Source of the DNA: Desulfovirgula sp.
Lineage (GTDB): Bacteria; Bacillota; Desulfotomaculia; Desulfotomaculales; Desulfocucumaceae
Length of the DNA: 64,000 nt
Direction of reading: 5' to 3'
Assembly: GCA_020725625.1 (NCBI GenBank)
Contig: DYET01000034.1
Coordinates: 1 to 64,000 of the forward strand
Positions 9,212 through 19,770 of the stretch are shown here, one piece after another; the stretch's first letter is position 1; every line of letters starts with the position of its first letter. The notes under the pieces were generated by a model. It was not told the DNA's origin. It worked only from the letters and a program-made list of their open reading frames with translations, and ran no database searches. Both the position numbers and the translations under genes were made by a program.

Positions 9212-10147
9212 ATGGAGTTGAGCCTTAACCATCTGAAAAGATCCATGGAGAGGGAAGGCTACGTCAGCGAGGACGACCTGGCGGTGACGGTGTTCCTTGC
9301 CCTGACCCTGAAAAAACCCCTGCTGGTGGAAGGGGCGCCGGGGGTCGGAAAAACTGAAATCGCCAAGGTGCTGGGGAGGGTGTTCAGAACCGAGGTGATC
9401 AGGTTGCAGTGCTACGAGGGCCTTGACGAAAACAAGGCCCTGTATGAGTGGAATTACCAGAGGCAGCTTTTGAAAATCCAGATTCTCAAGGACCAGTGCT
9501 CCCAGAAGGACATTGAAAAGGACCTGTTCGACGAGGAATACCTCCTGGAAAGGCCTCTTTTGAAGGCCATCAGGAGTTCAAAAAGGGTTGTTCTGCTGAT
9601 TGACGAGGTCGACAAGGTGGATGAACCGTTTGAGGCTTTTCTTTTCGAGCTTTTGTCGGACTTCCAGGTCTCCATACCGGAACTGGGCACCCTGACGGCA
9701 AGGGAGATTCCCATCGTAGTGCTCACCAGCAACGGGGACAGGGAACTCTCGGACGGCCTCAAGCGGCGCTGCGTCTACCTTTACATCGATTACCCGGACA
9801 TCGAGAAGGAAGCAAAGATACTGCAGATGAAGGTCCCCGAGGCCGGAGAAAGGCTTAACCGGGAGATTGCCGCGGCGGTAGGCTACATCAGGGCCAACCT
9901 GGACCTTCGCAAGCAGCCGTCCATCGCCGAGTCCCTGGACTGGGCCAGGGCGCTGGTGGCGCTCCACGCCGACGCCCTGACGGCGGACAACATGGCCAGG
10001 ACCGTCAACCTTCTGCTGAAGAACCGGGACGACCGCATGCAGGTGCTGGACGGCAGGGTGCTGCAGGACATCCTGAGACATGCCTCCGGCGCGGGGGCCG
10101 AAGAAGGAGGCCGCCCGGCGTGCCGGTGCCGGAACCACGGGCACTGA
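9212..10147 (+). CDS. MoxR-family AAA+ ATPase
   Basis: A 311-residue ATPase of the MoxR group, chaperone-like proteins that help insert cofactors or remodel partners bearing a von Willebrand A domain. Walker A is GAPGVGKTE near residue 42, Walker B is VVLLIDEVDK near 130, and sensor 1 is VLTSNGDREL. The start at 9212 has GGGGGAGGGG upstream. The Cys/His-rich tail CRCRNHGH is unusual. Its partner VWA gene follows in the same frame after this gene's TGA, with 93 bp between the stop and the first standard start codon. Confidence 0.9.
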   Translation: MELSLNHLKRSMEREGYVSEDDLAVTVFLALTLKKPLLVEGAPGVGKTEIAKVLGRVFRTEVIRLQCYEGLDENKALYEWNYQRQLLKIQILKDQCSQKDIEKDLFDEEYLLERPLLKAIRSSKRVVLLIDEVDKVDEPFEAFLFELLSDFQVSIPELGTLTAREIPIVVLTSNGDRELSDGLKRRCVYLYIDYPDIEKEAKILQMKVPEAGERLNREIAAAVGYIRANLDLRKQPSIAESLDWARALVALHADALTADNMARTVNLLLKNRDDRMQVLDGRVLQDILRHASGAGAEEGGRPACRCRNHGH

Positions 10148-10240
10148 AAGCGGGGAGCCGGGCTGATCAAGATAAATCCAGAATATTTACGCATTTATGA
10201 AATCGGCCTGATTCAGAATCTTGACACCTTTACACGGGGG

Positions 10241-11680
10241 GTGTCTCCCTTGAGACAAGGTGAAATAGCCGGTATAGTGGCCGAAGTGGAGAGTCCGGGC
10301 CGGGACACCATCCAGTACAACATCACCAGGTTTGTCCAGATACTAAGGCACCTTGGCGTCCGGGTAAGTCTGGCGGAAACCGTGGACGCCGTGACCGCCC
10401 TGTCAAGGATCGACCTGCTGGACAAAAACCAGGTCAGGGGGGCGTTAAGGGGCTGCCTGGCCAAAAGCAGGAAAGAGGCCGGTATTTTTGACCAGGCCTT
10501 CAACCTCTTCTTCACCACCCCGGAAAAAAAGTCGGAGAGGCGCCGCCTACACCGGGAGGCGCTGGCCGAAAGGGAACGCAGCATAAGCAGGGCGGAGCAG
10601 GACCTGATGGAGGTTGTGGAGGAGTGGCAGAAGGACCTGCCGGAAAGAATCGCATTCACCGACCAGCAGTTGGAGACATTCTCCCTCCTTCCGGAAAGCG
10701 AGAAGGAGAGGATGAAGGAGATCCTGGAGCGAATGAGGGCAAACCCGGTCAACAACCCGGGCGATCTGATCAACAGGGTGCTGCAGTCTTCCCTCAATTA
10801 CTGGCGCTACTACATGCTGAAAAACGCTTCCGAAAAAGGTGGGCCCGGCCCGGAACTGGAGGCCAGCTTTACCGGGGACGACGATCTGGACGAGGTCATC
10901 CGGGGGGTGGCGGCCCAGTTTTACCACCACCCGGGGGACCGGATCCTGTACCGTGACATGGAAACCCTTGACGATGCCGACATCCCCCGGATGACCTCCC
11001 TGATCAACCACCTGTCCTCGCAGCTGGCCCTGGGCATAAGCAGACGGTACAGGCGCAGCACCAGGGCGGCGGCGGTGGACATCAGGCGAACCGTGCGAAG
11101 GAATATCAAGTACGGGGGGGTTCCCATCGACCTGCGCTACCGGGCCAGGCGCAGGAAAAAGCCAAAATTCCTGCTCATCTGCGACGTCTCGGCCTCCATG
11201 GCCCGCTACGCCAGGTTCGTCTTGCAGTTTATTTACGGCCTGAACAGCGCCCTGGGGGGCGTGGAAAGCTTCATATTCTCGGAGAACCTGGAGAGGGCCA
11301 CGGACTATTTCAGCCGGAACAGGACTTTTTCCCGGATCATGACCGAAATGATCAACGAGAGCAGGGAGTGGGGAAAATCAACCAACCTGCATGCCTCCCT
11401 TGAAACGTTTCTCCGGCTGTACGGAAGCACGCTGTCCCCGGAAACCGTCCTCTTCATCGTCAGCGATGCCAGGACGATAGCCCCGGAGGCCGCAGCCGGG
11501 CTGCTGCGGGAGATAAGGCTCAAGTGCGGGGACGTCATCTGGCTGAACACGCTTCCCCGCCGGGACTGGGAAAACAAGGCCCCCGTCGGGGCGTTCAGCG
11601 GCATTGTGGAAATGTATGAGTGCAACACCCTTTCCCAGCTGGAAAGGGCACTTCGCCGGTACGTGCTGAAAAAAATATGA
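10241..11680 (+). CDS. VWA (CoxE-like) domain protein, partner of MoxR ATPase
   Basis: A 479-residue protein. The N-terminal 280 residues are helical and charged. The C-terminal CoxE-like von Willebrand A domain has the MIDAS motif DVSASM near residue 312, followed by the expected conserved Thr (KSTNLHASL) and Asp (FIVSDART). Such proteins pair with MoxR ATPases in metal-cofactor or complex maturation. The GTG at 10241 has a G-rich stretch upstream. The frame is open back to the MoxR stop at 10145-10147 and reads plausibly as protein (IKINPEYLRIYEIGLIQNLD), so a non-standard upstream start is possible. Confidence 0.85.
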   Translation: MSPLRQGEIAGIVAEVESPGRDTIQYNITRFVQILRHLGVRVSLAETVDAVTALSRIDLLDKNQVRGALRGCLAKSRKEAGIFDQAFNLFFTTPEKKSERRRLHREALAERERSISRAEQDLMEVVEEWQKDLPERIAFTDQQLETFSLLPESEKERMKEILERMRANPVNNPGDLINRVLQSSLNYWRYYMLKNASEKGGPGPELEASFTGDDDLDEVIRGVAAQFYHHPGDRILYRDMETLDDADIPRMTSLINHLSSQLALGISRRYRRSTRAAAVDIRRTVRRNIKYGGVPIDLRYRARRRKKPKFLLICDVSASMARYARFVLQFIYGLNSALGGVESFIFSENLERATDYFSRNRTFSRIMTEMINESREWGKSTNLHASLETFLRLYGSTLSPETVLFIVSDARTIAPEAAAGLLREIRLKCGDVIWLNTLPRRDWENKAPVGAFSGIVEMYECNTLSQLERALRRYVLKKI

Positions 11681-11744
11681 CGGGAATCAAAAAATTCAAA
11701 ATATATGGATGTTCCTATTCTGTTATTTAGGAAGGGTGGTGACC

Positions 11745-13478
11745 TTGGGGGTTAAAAACCTGGCCGGAGGTATATTCGTAGATGAATTGGCTGCCCTTCA
11801 GTCCATCCACAACATCGTCATGGGAATAGACTACCAGGGGCGCATTTTCATATTCAACTCGGCCTGTGAGAGGGTGTTCGGGATCAAGGCGGAGAAGGCC
11901 ATAGGACGCTTCATCAACGACGTTATACCCGGCACCGGCCTGATGAAGGTGCTCAAGACAGGCAAATCGCACATCGGCAGAAAGTTCATGGTTGGAAATT
12001 CCCTCTGGGTGGTCAACAGGACCCCGATCATAAGGGGGAACAAAATCACCGGGGCCATCGGGGTGGCCCAGGAAATCACGGAACTGCAGCACCTGGCGGA
12101 GGAACTGGAGGTGGTCAAGGAACTCAAGGGGACCCTCCAGACCATCTTCGACAGCGCCCACGACGGTTACATGGCGGTGAACAACGACGGAAACATCATC
12201 ATGATCAACAAGGCCTTCGCTGAACTGCTGGATCTGCCTTCCCCCGAAACGGCCATGGGCAGGCACGTAACGGAAGTTGTCAAGGAGCCGGTGCTGCACC
12301 CCGTTTCGCGCAGCGCAAAGCCACACCTGGCGGAGATTGCGCGCATCAACGGGAGGGAAACGGTGGTTATGCGCTACCCCATCCGGAAGGACGGCAAGAT
12401 TTTCGGGTCGGTCTGCAAGGTTATCTTCAAGGACGTCAGCCAGCTGGTTTCCTTGGCGGAAAAAATAAATCACCTGAACAGGGAGCTTAATTACTACAAG
12501 AACGAACTGGAAAGGGTGCAGGGAGCCCGCTACACCGTGGACAACCTGATCGGCAGCAGCCCTGTGATGGTCAGGCTGAAGGAAACGGTCAGGAGGGTGG
12601 CCCAGGGCCCCTCGACCGTTCTGATCAGGGGAGAGAGCGGTACGGGCAAGGAGCTCTTAGCCCACGCCCTTCATTCGGGATCTCCCCGGCGGTTCGGCCC
12701 CTTTGTCAAGGTAAACTGCGCCGCCGTTCCTGAGAACCTGCTGGAGTCCGAGCTGTTCGGCTACCGGGAGGGGGCCTTTACCGGGGCCAGGCGGGGCGGG
12801 AAAATAGGCAAGTTTGAGCAGGCCAACGGGGGCACCATATTCCTGGACGAAATCGGCGACATGCCGATGTCCATGCAGTCTAAGCTGCTGAGGGTGTTGC
12901 AGGAAAAGGAAATAGAGCGCCTTGGGGAAAACATACCAAGGCCGGCTGACGTACGGGTGGTGGCGGCAACCAACAGGGCCCTGGAGGAGTTGATCAGCGA
13001 GGGCAGGTTCCGGCAGGACCTCTATTACCGCCTGAACGTGGTGTCCCTGGTCATCCCGCCGCTGAGGGAGAGGATGGAAGACATTGAAGATCTGGCCATG
13101 CACTTCATAAGCAAGTTCAACATGGAATTCGGGCTGGACGTGCAAGACATGGAGAAGGACGTCTGGAACCTGTTCCACAGCTACCACTGGCCCGGCAACG
13201 TCAGAGAACTGGAGAACATCATCGAAAGGGCCTTCAACATGGTGGACGGCCAGTTTATATCCCTCTCCCATCTGCCGCAATACCTCCAGAAGATGAGCAA
13301 GGGGTCGAGGCGATCGCCGGTGGAAAGGGGACTGCCGGCCCTGCTGGACCAGGTGGAAAAAGAGGCCATCCTGGAGGTCCTTGCCTCCACCGGGGGAAAC
13401 AAGATGCAGGCCGCAAAACTGCTCGGCATATCCAGGGCCTGGCTGTACAAAAAGATGAAGCAGTACAGTATAAAATAA
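11745..13478 (+). CDS. Sigma-54-dependent transcriptional activator with two PAS domains
   Basis: About 577 residues. Two PAS domains (roughly residues 8-105 and 130-230; NIVMGIDYQGRIFIFN and GYMAVNNDGNIIMIN) precede the AAA+ domain, with Walker A GESGTGKE, the sigma-54-contacting loop GAFTGA and Walker B GGTIFLDEIGDM. A Fis-type HTH closes the protein (NKMQAAKLLGISRAWLYKKM). The TTG at 11745 fits the AGGAAGGG site best; GTG at 11736/11739 and ATG at 11709 are alternatives. It should activate sigma-54 promoters in response to a small ligand or redox cue. No -24/-12 promoter is evident beside it, so its target is unknown. Confidence 0.9.
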   Translation: MGVKNLAGGIFVDELAALQSIHNIVMGIDYQGRIFIFNSACERVFGIKAEKAIGRFINDVIPGTGLMKVLKTGKSHIGRKFMVGNSLWVVNRTPIIRGNKITGAIGVAQEITELQHLAEELEVVKELKGTLQTIFDSAHDGYMAVNNDGNIIMINKAFAELLDLPSPETAMGRHVTEVVKEPVLHPVSRSAKPHLAEIARINGRETVVMRYPIRKDGKIFGSVCKVIFKDVSQLVSLAEKINHLNRELNYYKNELERVQGARYTVDNLIGSSPVMVRLKETVRRVAQGPSTVLIRGESGTGKELLAHALHSGSPRRFGPFVKVNCAAVPENLLESELFGYREGAFTGARRGGKIGKFEQANGGTIFLDEIGDMPMSMQSKLLRVLQEKEIERLGENIPRPADVRVVAATNRALEELISEGRFRQDLYYRLNVVSLVIPPLRERMEDIEDLAMHFISKFNMEFGLDVQDMEKDVWNLFHSYHWPGNVRELENIIERAFNMVDGQFISLSHLPQYLQKMSKGSRRSPVERGLPALLDQVEKEAILEVLASTGGNKMQAAKLLGISRAWLYKKMKQYSIK

Positions 13479-13582
13479 CCGCCTGCCGCCGCAGTCCAGG
13501 TCTTTCATTTTTTCCGGGTCCTTCATTGAAATTGAAGAAAAAATAAGGTAAAATCCCCCTGTAGAAAGTTAGGGGGTTTGTT

Positions 13583-14275
13583 TTGTGGAAAACCGACGCT
13601 TTTTTTGAGGTTGTGACGGACTTGACCCTGCGGACCAAGAAAATCACAGTAAAATTGCCAAGTCTGGAGCTGCCCCTGATCATAGTAGAAGACGTAGAAG
13701 CCCTGATTACCGATCCCGCCGATGAGGATAAGATCCCCCTCTGGGCGGAAATCTGGCCGGCCGCCAGGGGCCTGTCGCAGTTTATCTGGGAAAACATGAA
13801 CTTTTCCGGGCAAAAAGTGCTGGAACTGGGGTGCGGACTGGGGCTGCCCGGGATTGTGGCCGGGCTGAAGGGAGCCCGCGTCACCTTTTCTGACTACCAG
13901 CCGGACGCCCTGGATATCTGCTCCCGGAACGCAGGGTTAAACGGGCTGGCCGGCGCCGGGTACCATCTGGGGGACTGGCGGAACTTCCGGCTCGAGGAAC
14001 TGTACGACTGGATTGTCGGATCCGACATCCTTTACGACCCCAAGTTTCACGCTTTCCTGGCCCGCATCTTCGCGGACAATACGGCCCGCGGCGGAGGTGT
14101 TCTGGTTTCGCACCCCGGCCGCAAGCCCACTTTTGAGTTTATCGCCAGGTGGCGCCGGGAGACCGGCTGCCGGGAGTACCACACCGTAATCCCGGTCAGC
14201 ATAAACGACCCACACTTTCCGCATTACGAAATCCACGTTCACAAGCTCACCAGGCAGGATTCGCCCGGGCGGTGA
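13583..14275 (+). CDS. Class I SAM-dependent methyltransferase (METTL21/Nnmt-like)
   Basis: A 230-residue methyltransferase. The SAM-binding motif I is VLELGCGLGLPGIVAGLKGA near residues 77-96, preceded by the family motif IPLWAEIWPAA and followed by the acidic loop FSDYQ. The family includes protein lysine methyltransferases; the substrate here is unknown. It starts with TTG at 13583 behind AGGGGG. It lies 104 bp after the sigma-54 activator on the same strand, with no clear operon link. Confidence 0.8.
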   Translation: MWKTDAFFEVVTDLTLRTKKITVKLPSLELPLIIVEDVEALITDPADEDKIPLWAEIWPAARGLSQFIWENMNFSGQKVLELGCGLGLPGIVAGLKGARVTFSDYQPDALDICSRNAGLNGLAGAGYHLGDWRNFRLEELYDWIVGSDILYDPKFHAFLARIFADNTARGGGVLVSHPGRKPTFEFIARWRRETGCREYHTVIPVSINDPHFPHYEIHVHKLTRQDSPGR

Positions 14276-14365
14276 AAACCCCGGGGGGCCGCGGCGAAAG
14301 ACGGGGCGCCGGGAGGGATTTAAATCCGCCTGCCGGTGAAGCCGAAGTAGACAGGGGTGTTGTTA

Positions 14366-14524
14366 GTGGAGGGGCAGTTTGGTTTTGCCCACCTGCTGTG
14401 GCTGGCCCTGGTGGCGGTGGCTACCATTGCCGTTCATACCAAGCTGAGGCGGATGGGCCAGCCGGTGTGGGCGGTTATTGCCAGCCTGGCGGGCCTGGGA
14501 CTGATGATCTGCATGATCATCTGA
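14366..14524 (+). CDS. Small two-helix membrane protein
   Basis: A 52-residue protein starting at GTG 14366 with AGGGG 8 bp upstream and ending at TGA 14522. After a short N-terminus (MEGQFGFAH) come two hydrophobic helices, LLWLALVAVATIAVH and WAVIASLAGLGLMICMII, joined by a basic loop KLRRMGQP. That predicts a helical hairpin with the loop in the cytoplasm. It lies 72 bp before dnaE. I do not recognise the family; codon use resembles its neighbours and the hydrophobic pattern makes a chance frame unlikely. Confidence 0.6.
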   Translation: MEGQFGFAHLLWLALVAVATIAVHTKLRRMGQPVWAVIASLAGLGLMICMII

Positions 14525-14596
14525 AGGCGGGGAGAAACAGGAAACAGACAACAGCCAAAAGGGAGCGCGAGGTTCCCGGATCTTTTAGCGAGGTCG

Positions 14597-17500
14597 GTGA
14601 AAGTGTCCTTCGTTCACTTGCATGTTCACACTGAATACAGCCTTCTGGACGGCGCCGCCCGGATCGAACAGGTGGTTGAAAAGGCAGCCCGGCTGGGTAT
14701 GCCTGCTCTGGCCGTAACCGACCACGGGGTTATGTTCGGGGCGGTTGATTTTTACAAGACCTGTAAGAAGCAAGGCATCAAGCCTATAATGGGCTGCGAG
14801 GTGTACGTGGCCCCCCGGACCATGGCCGACCGCGCCCCCAAGGTAGACGACAACCTGTACCACCTGGTGCTTCTGGCCGAAAATGAAGAAGGATACCGGA
14901 ACCTGTTAAAGCTTGTCTCCATGGGCTACACCGAGGGCTTTTACTACAAGCCGAGGGTGGACAAGCAGGCCCTGGCCGCGAACAGCAAGGGACTGATCGC
15001 GCTGTCGGGCTGCCTGGCCGGGGAGCCGGCCGCCAGGATCCTCGGCGGGCAGCCCGGCGAGGCCGTGAAGGCGGCTGCGGAATACCGGGACATCTTCGGG
15101 GAGAATAATTATTACCTGGAACTGCAGGACCACGGCTTTCAGGAGCAGGCCGCGGTCAACCGCGAACTGGTCGGGATCAGCCGGGCAACCGGCATTCCCC
15201 TGGTGGTTACCAACGACGTCCACTATGTTGAGAGGGACCACGCCGAAATGCAGGACATCCTGCTCTGCATTCAGACCGGCAAGACCGTGGACGACCCGAA
15301 CAGGATGAGGTTTCTGTCCCGGGAACTGTACCTCAAGAGCCGGGATGAAATCAACCTGCTGTTTGGCGAGCTGCGCGGGGCCATGGACGTTACCGCCGAA
15401 ATCGCCCGGCGGTGCTGCGTCGACCTGTCCTTCGGCAGCCTCCACCTGCCGGTGTACAACGTTCCTGAAGGCTTCACGGTGGACACGTACCTGGAGAAGC
15501 TATGTTACGAAGGCCTCCAGCGGCGGTACAGGAACACCTCGGACCTGGTCAGGAAAAGGCTGGAATTCGAACTCAAGGTCATCAAGCAGATGGATTATTC
15601 GGCCTACTTCCTGATCGTCTGGGATCTCATCCGCTTCGCCAGGGAAAACGGGATCCCGGTGGGTCCCGGGAGGGGATCGGCGGCCGGCAGCCTGGTGGCA
15701 TACTGCCTGGGAATAACCAACATCGACCCGCTGAAGTACGGGCTGCTGTTCGAGAGGTTCCTCAACCCGGAACGGGTGTCCATGCCGGATATAGATATCG
15801 ACTTTTGCTTTGAGCGGCGAGGCGAGGTCATCAACTATGTGACCAGGAAATACGGGGCCGACCGGGTGGCCCAGATCGCCACCTTCGGCACCATGGCGGC
15901 AAGGGCGGCCATCAGGGATGTAGGCCGGGCCCTGAGCATGCCCTACAGCGAGGTGGACAGGGTGGCCAAGCTGGTACCGGCGGAACTGCACATAACCATC
16001 GAGAAGGCCCTGAACGATTCGCCCGAACTTAAAGACCTCTACGAAAACAACGGCCAGGTCAGAAAACTCATCGACATGGCGGCCCTGCTGGAGGGGATGC
16101 CCAGGCACGCTTCCACCCACGCCGCCGGAGTGGTCATCACCCGAAAGCCCCTGACCCACTACCTGCCTCTTTACAAGGCCTCTGACGGTCCCCTGACCAC
16201 CCAGTTCGCCAAGGACCAGGTGGAGGAACTGGGACTTCTCAAAATGGACCTGCTGGGCCTGCGCACCCTTACGGTGATTGCCGACACAGTAAGGATGGTG
16301 AAGGAGAACAGGTCGGTCGACCTGGACATGGACGACATACCGCTGGACGACGCGAAAACATACGACCTTCTCTGCCGGGGTGAGGGAACCGGGGTGTTCC
16401 AGCTGGAAAGCAGCGGCATGAAGGCCATTCTCAGGGACTTGAAGCCCGGGGTCTTCGAGGACATCGTGGCCCTGGTGGCCCTCTACCGGCCCGGCCCCCT
16501 GGGCAGCGGCATGGTCAGCGATTTTATCGTCAACAAGCACGGCGGGCGCAGGGTGACCTACCTGCACCCGAAGCTGGAGCCCATACTAAAGGACACCTAC
16601 GGGGTGATCCTCTACCAGGAACAGGTCATGCGCATTGCCTCGGACCTGGCCGGGTTTACCCTGGGCCAGGCCGACCTGCTGCGCCGGGCCATGGGCAAAA
16701 AAAAGCCCGAAATCATCGCCGGGCTGAGGGCGCAGTTTACCGAGGGAGCGGTGAAAAACGGCGTCAATGCCGACACCGCCGGGCAGATCTTCGACCTGAT
16801 GGAATATTTTGCCGGCTACGGCTTTAACAAGTCCCACTCCGCCGCCTACGCCATGGTCTCCTACCAGACCGCCTATCTCAAGGCCAATTATCCGGTGGAG
16901 TTCATGACCGCGCTGCTTACTTCAGTCAGGGACAACACCGACAAGGTGGCCGTATATATTGAAGAATGCCGCCGCATGGGGATTGACGTCCTGCCGCCTG
17001 ACATCAACCAGAGCGGGGAGAGCTTTTCCGTGGAGGGAAACAGTATCCGCTTCGGCCTGGCCGCCATCAAGAACGTCGGCCTGGCCGCCGTTGAGGCGAT
17101 AATCTCGGCCAGGGAAAAGGACGGTCCCTTCTATAACTTTGCCGATTTCTGCAGCCGCCTCGACACCAGGGTAGTGAACAGGCGGGTGATGGAAAACCTG
17201 ATCAAGTCCGGGTCCCTGGACTCCCTGGGCAACGCCCGGTCCCAGCTGATGGCCTCGCTGGACGCAGGCCTGAACCTGGCCCAGCAGGCCCAGAAGGACC
17301 GCGCCAACGGGCAGCTTTCGCTGCTGGACTTCTGGGGGGAGGAGGTGCGGCATACGGTATCCTTGAACATGCCGGACATCCAGGAATACCCCGCGGGCGA
17401 AATGCTGGCGATGGAAAAGGAGGCCATCGGCTTTTACCTCAGCGGCCACCCGTTGACGGACTACCGCCAGGCCCTGGCTGAACTGGACGGGGCTACCGTT

Positions 17501-18013
17501 GCCGAAATCAAGGAGCTTGACGGGGAAGCGGCCGTCACCTGCGGGGGGATGCTTACCTCGGTAAAAAAAATTAACACCAGGAAGGGGGACCCGATGGCCT
17601 TCGCCAGCCTGGAGGACCTCACCGGGAGCCTTGAAGTCGTTTTCTTCCCGCGGATTTACCGTGAATTTCAGGTGCACATCCGGAACGACGCGGTGGTAGC
17701 CGTGAAGGGAAGGGCCTCCACCGCGGGGGAGACGGTGAAGATTCTGGCCGAAGAGGTGCAGCCCCTGACAAAAAAATTAAGCGGCGACCTGTACCTCAGG
17801 TTGGACGGGGCAACCCAGGAGGTGATGGACAGCGTCAAGATACTGCTGCGATCGTACCCGGGGGACGCCAGGGTGTTTCTCTACTTCGAGAAGGAGAAAA
17901 AACTTAAAATGATTCCCAGGGAAAACTGGGCCGATTTGTCTGGGCCCCTGCTGGCTGAAATGAAAAAGCTGTTGGGCAGCCACAATGTAAAGGTCAAGGA
18001 AAGTGGGGACTAG
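14597..18013 (+). CDS. dnaE: DNA polymerase III alpha subunit
   Basis: A 1138-residue C-family replicative polymerase. The N-terminal PHP domain begins HLHVHTEYSLLDGA, the catalytic aspartates are in PDIDIDFCFERR at residues 397-408, and the helix-hairpin-helix and OB regions follow (SVKKINTRKGDPMAFASLED near 975-995). The length matches the DnaE1-type Firmicutes enzyme rather than PolC. A GTG start at 14597 with AGCGAGG upstream is used. The last 90 residues resemble the anticodon-binding-like tail of DnaE proteins. mtrB follows after 82 bp. Confidence 0.97.
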   Translation: MKVSFVHLHVHTEYSLLDGAARIEQVVEKAARLGMPALAVTDHGVMFGAVDFYKTCKKQGIKPIMGCEVYVAPRTMADRAPKVDDNLYHLVLLAENEEGYRNLLKLVSMGYTEGFYYKPRVDKQALAANSKGLIALSGCLAGEPAARILGGQPGEAVKAAAEYRDIFGENNYYLELQDHGFQEQAAVNRELVGISRATGIPLVVTNDVHYVERDHAEMQDILLCIQTGKTVDDPNRMRFLSRELYLKSRDEINLLFGELRGAMDVTAEIARRCCVDLSFGSLHLPVYNVPEGFTVDTYLEKLCYEGLQRRYRNTSDLVRKRLEFELKVIKQMDYSAYFLIVWDLIRFARENGIPVGPGRGSAAGSLVAYCLGITNIDPLKYGLLFERFLNPERVSMPDIDIDFCFERRGEVINYVTRKYGADRVAQIATFGTMAARAAIRDVGRALSMPYSEVDRVAKLVPAELHITIEKALNDSPELKDLYENNGQVRKLIDMAALLEGMPRHASTHAAGVVITRKPLTHYLPLYKASDGPLTTQFAKDQVEELGLLKMDLLGLRTLTVIADTVRMVKENRSVDLDMDDIPLDDAKTYDLLCRGEGTGVFQLESSGMKAILRDLKPGVFEDIVALVALYRPGPLGSGMVSDFIVNKHGGRRVTYLHPKLEPILKDTYGVILYQEQVMRIASDLAGFTLGQADLLRRAMGKKKPEIIAGLRAQFTEGAVKNGVNADTAGQIFDLMEYFAGYGFNKSHSAAYAMVSYQTAYLKANYPVEFMTALLTSVRDNTDKVAVYIEECRRMGIDVLPPDINQSGESFSVEGNSIRFGLAAIKNVGLAAVEAIISAREKDGPFYNFADFCSRLDTRVVNRRVMENLIKSGSLDSLGNARSQLMASLDAGLNLAQQAQKDRANGQLSLLDFWGEEVRHTVSLNMPDIQEYPAGEMLAMEKEAIGFYLSGHPLTDYRQALAELDGATVAEIKELDGEAAVTCGGMLTSVKKINTRKGDPMAFASLEDLTGSLEVVFFPRIYREFQVHIRNDAVVAVKGRASTAGETVKILAEEVQPLTKKLSGDLYLRLDGATQEVMDSVKILLRSYPGDARVFLYFEKEKKLKMIPRENWADLSGPLLAEMKKLLGSHNVKVKESGD

Positions 18014-18095
18014 GGGGTCATCCTTGCCAATACCGGCGCGGCTGTGCTATTATTTTCGATAAGAAGCCGGGGGTACCGGCGGGTGAGGTGGTTTG

Positions 18096-18332
18096 ATGTC
18101 TGACAATGTATATGTAGCCGGGGATTATATTGTGGTCAAGGCTCTGGACAACGGAGTGACCATAATAGGTCTTACCCGGGGTAAGGACACCAAGTTTCAC
18201 CATTCTGAAAAACTGGACAAGGGCGAGATAATGGTAGCCCAGTTTACCGAGCATACCTCAGCCATTAAAATCAGGGGGAAGGCCGAGGTGCTGACGAAGC
18301 ATGGCGCGGTCAGAAACGATGATCTGATTTAA
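18096..18332 (+). CDS. mtrB: Tryptophan RNA-binding attenuation protein (TRAP)
   Basis: A 78-residue protein nearly identical in its core to Bacillus [24 protein letters not shown] and [14 protein letters not shown]. The three residues that contact RNA in B. subtilis (Lys37, Lys56, Arg58) are conserved as Lys39, Lys58 and Arg60. TRAP forms an 11-subunit ring which, loaded with tryptophan, binds about eleven GAG/UAG repeats in trp leader RNAs. The start at 18096 follows GAGGTGG. No trp gene or anti-TRAP gene is in the window, so the regulated genes must lie elsewhere. It is followed by a terminator. Confidence 0.95.
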   Translation: MSDNVYVAGDYIVVKALDNGVTIIGLTRGKDTKFHHSEKLDKGEIMVAQFTEHTSAIKIRGKAEVLTKHGAVRNDDLI

Positions 18333-18334
18333 CG

Positions 18335-18373
18335 ATAACCCAGGGTGAATAGCAAACTCTGGTTATTTTTTTC
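18335..18373 (+). terminator. Intrinsic terminator after mtrB
   Basis: Arms ATAACCCAG (18335-18343) and CTGGTTAT (18359-18366) pair with one bulged C, followed by a run of seven T. It ends the dnaE-mtrB transcript. Confidence 0.65.
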
Positions 18374-18440
18374 TTTCTTAGAGGAATACGCTGGTTTAGG
18401 GTAGAAAAAACTAATTCGTGCTCCACTGCGGGGAGGGGGT

Positions 18441-18638
18441 ATGGTCGTGTGGACCGTGGTTTACATAGCGCCTCACAGGAGGGAAGCCGAGAGAATCAAA
18501 GACATGCTGTCGGGCGAGGGCTTTCTGGTCAAGTTGAAATCCGTCGGGCTCTCCCAGACCGGCGAGTGCGGGCCGGTTGAAGTCCTCGTCCCGGAATCCG
18601 AAGTAGAGGAAGCTTTGGAAATAATTAATAATTTATAG
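18441..18638 (+). CDS. DUF2007-like putative signal-transducing protein
   Basis: A 65-residue protein starting at ATG 18441 behind GGAGGGGG. The pattern WTVVYIAPHRREAERIKDML, a middle GEC/GPVEVLVPES and a helical end (EVEEALEIINNL) fit the small DUF2007 ferredoxin-like alpha/beta family, often found as a single-domain protein in Clostridia next to pfkA. Its function is unknown. Confidence 0.7.
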   Translation: MVVWTVVYIAPHRREAERIKDMLSGEGFLVKLKSVGLSQTGECGPVEVLVPESEVEEALEIINNL

Positions 18639-18730
18639 CCGCCACCTGCGGGTGGGCCGGCGGTCGGCTGTCCAAAGTGATTGGCGGGCCAGGCCGGACA
18701 TTTTATGGGTGGCGTTTAGACAGAATATAA

Positions 18731-19726
<996 letters not shown>

Positions 19727-19770
19727 TGTTAAGGTAAGGCGTTTTGCTGTTTGATTAGGGGGTTGCTCCG

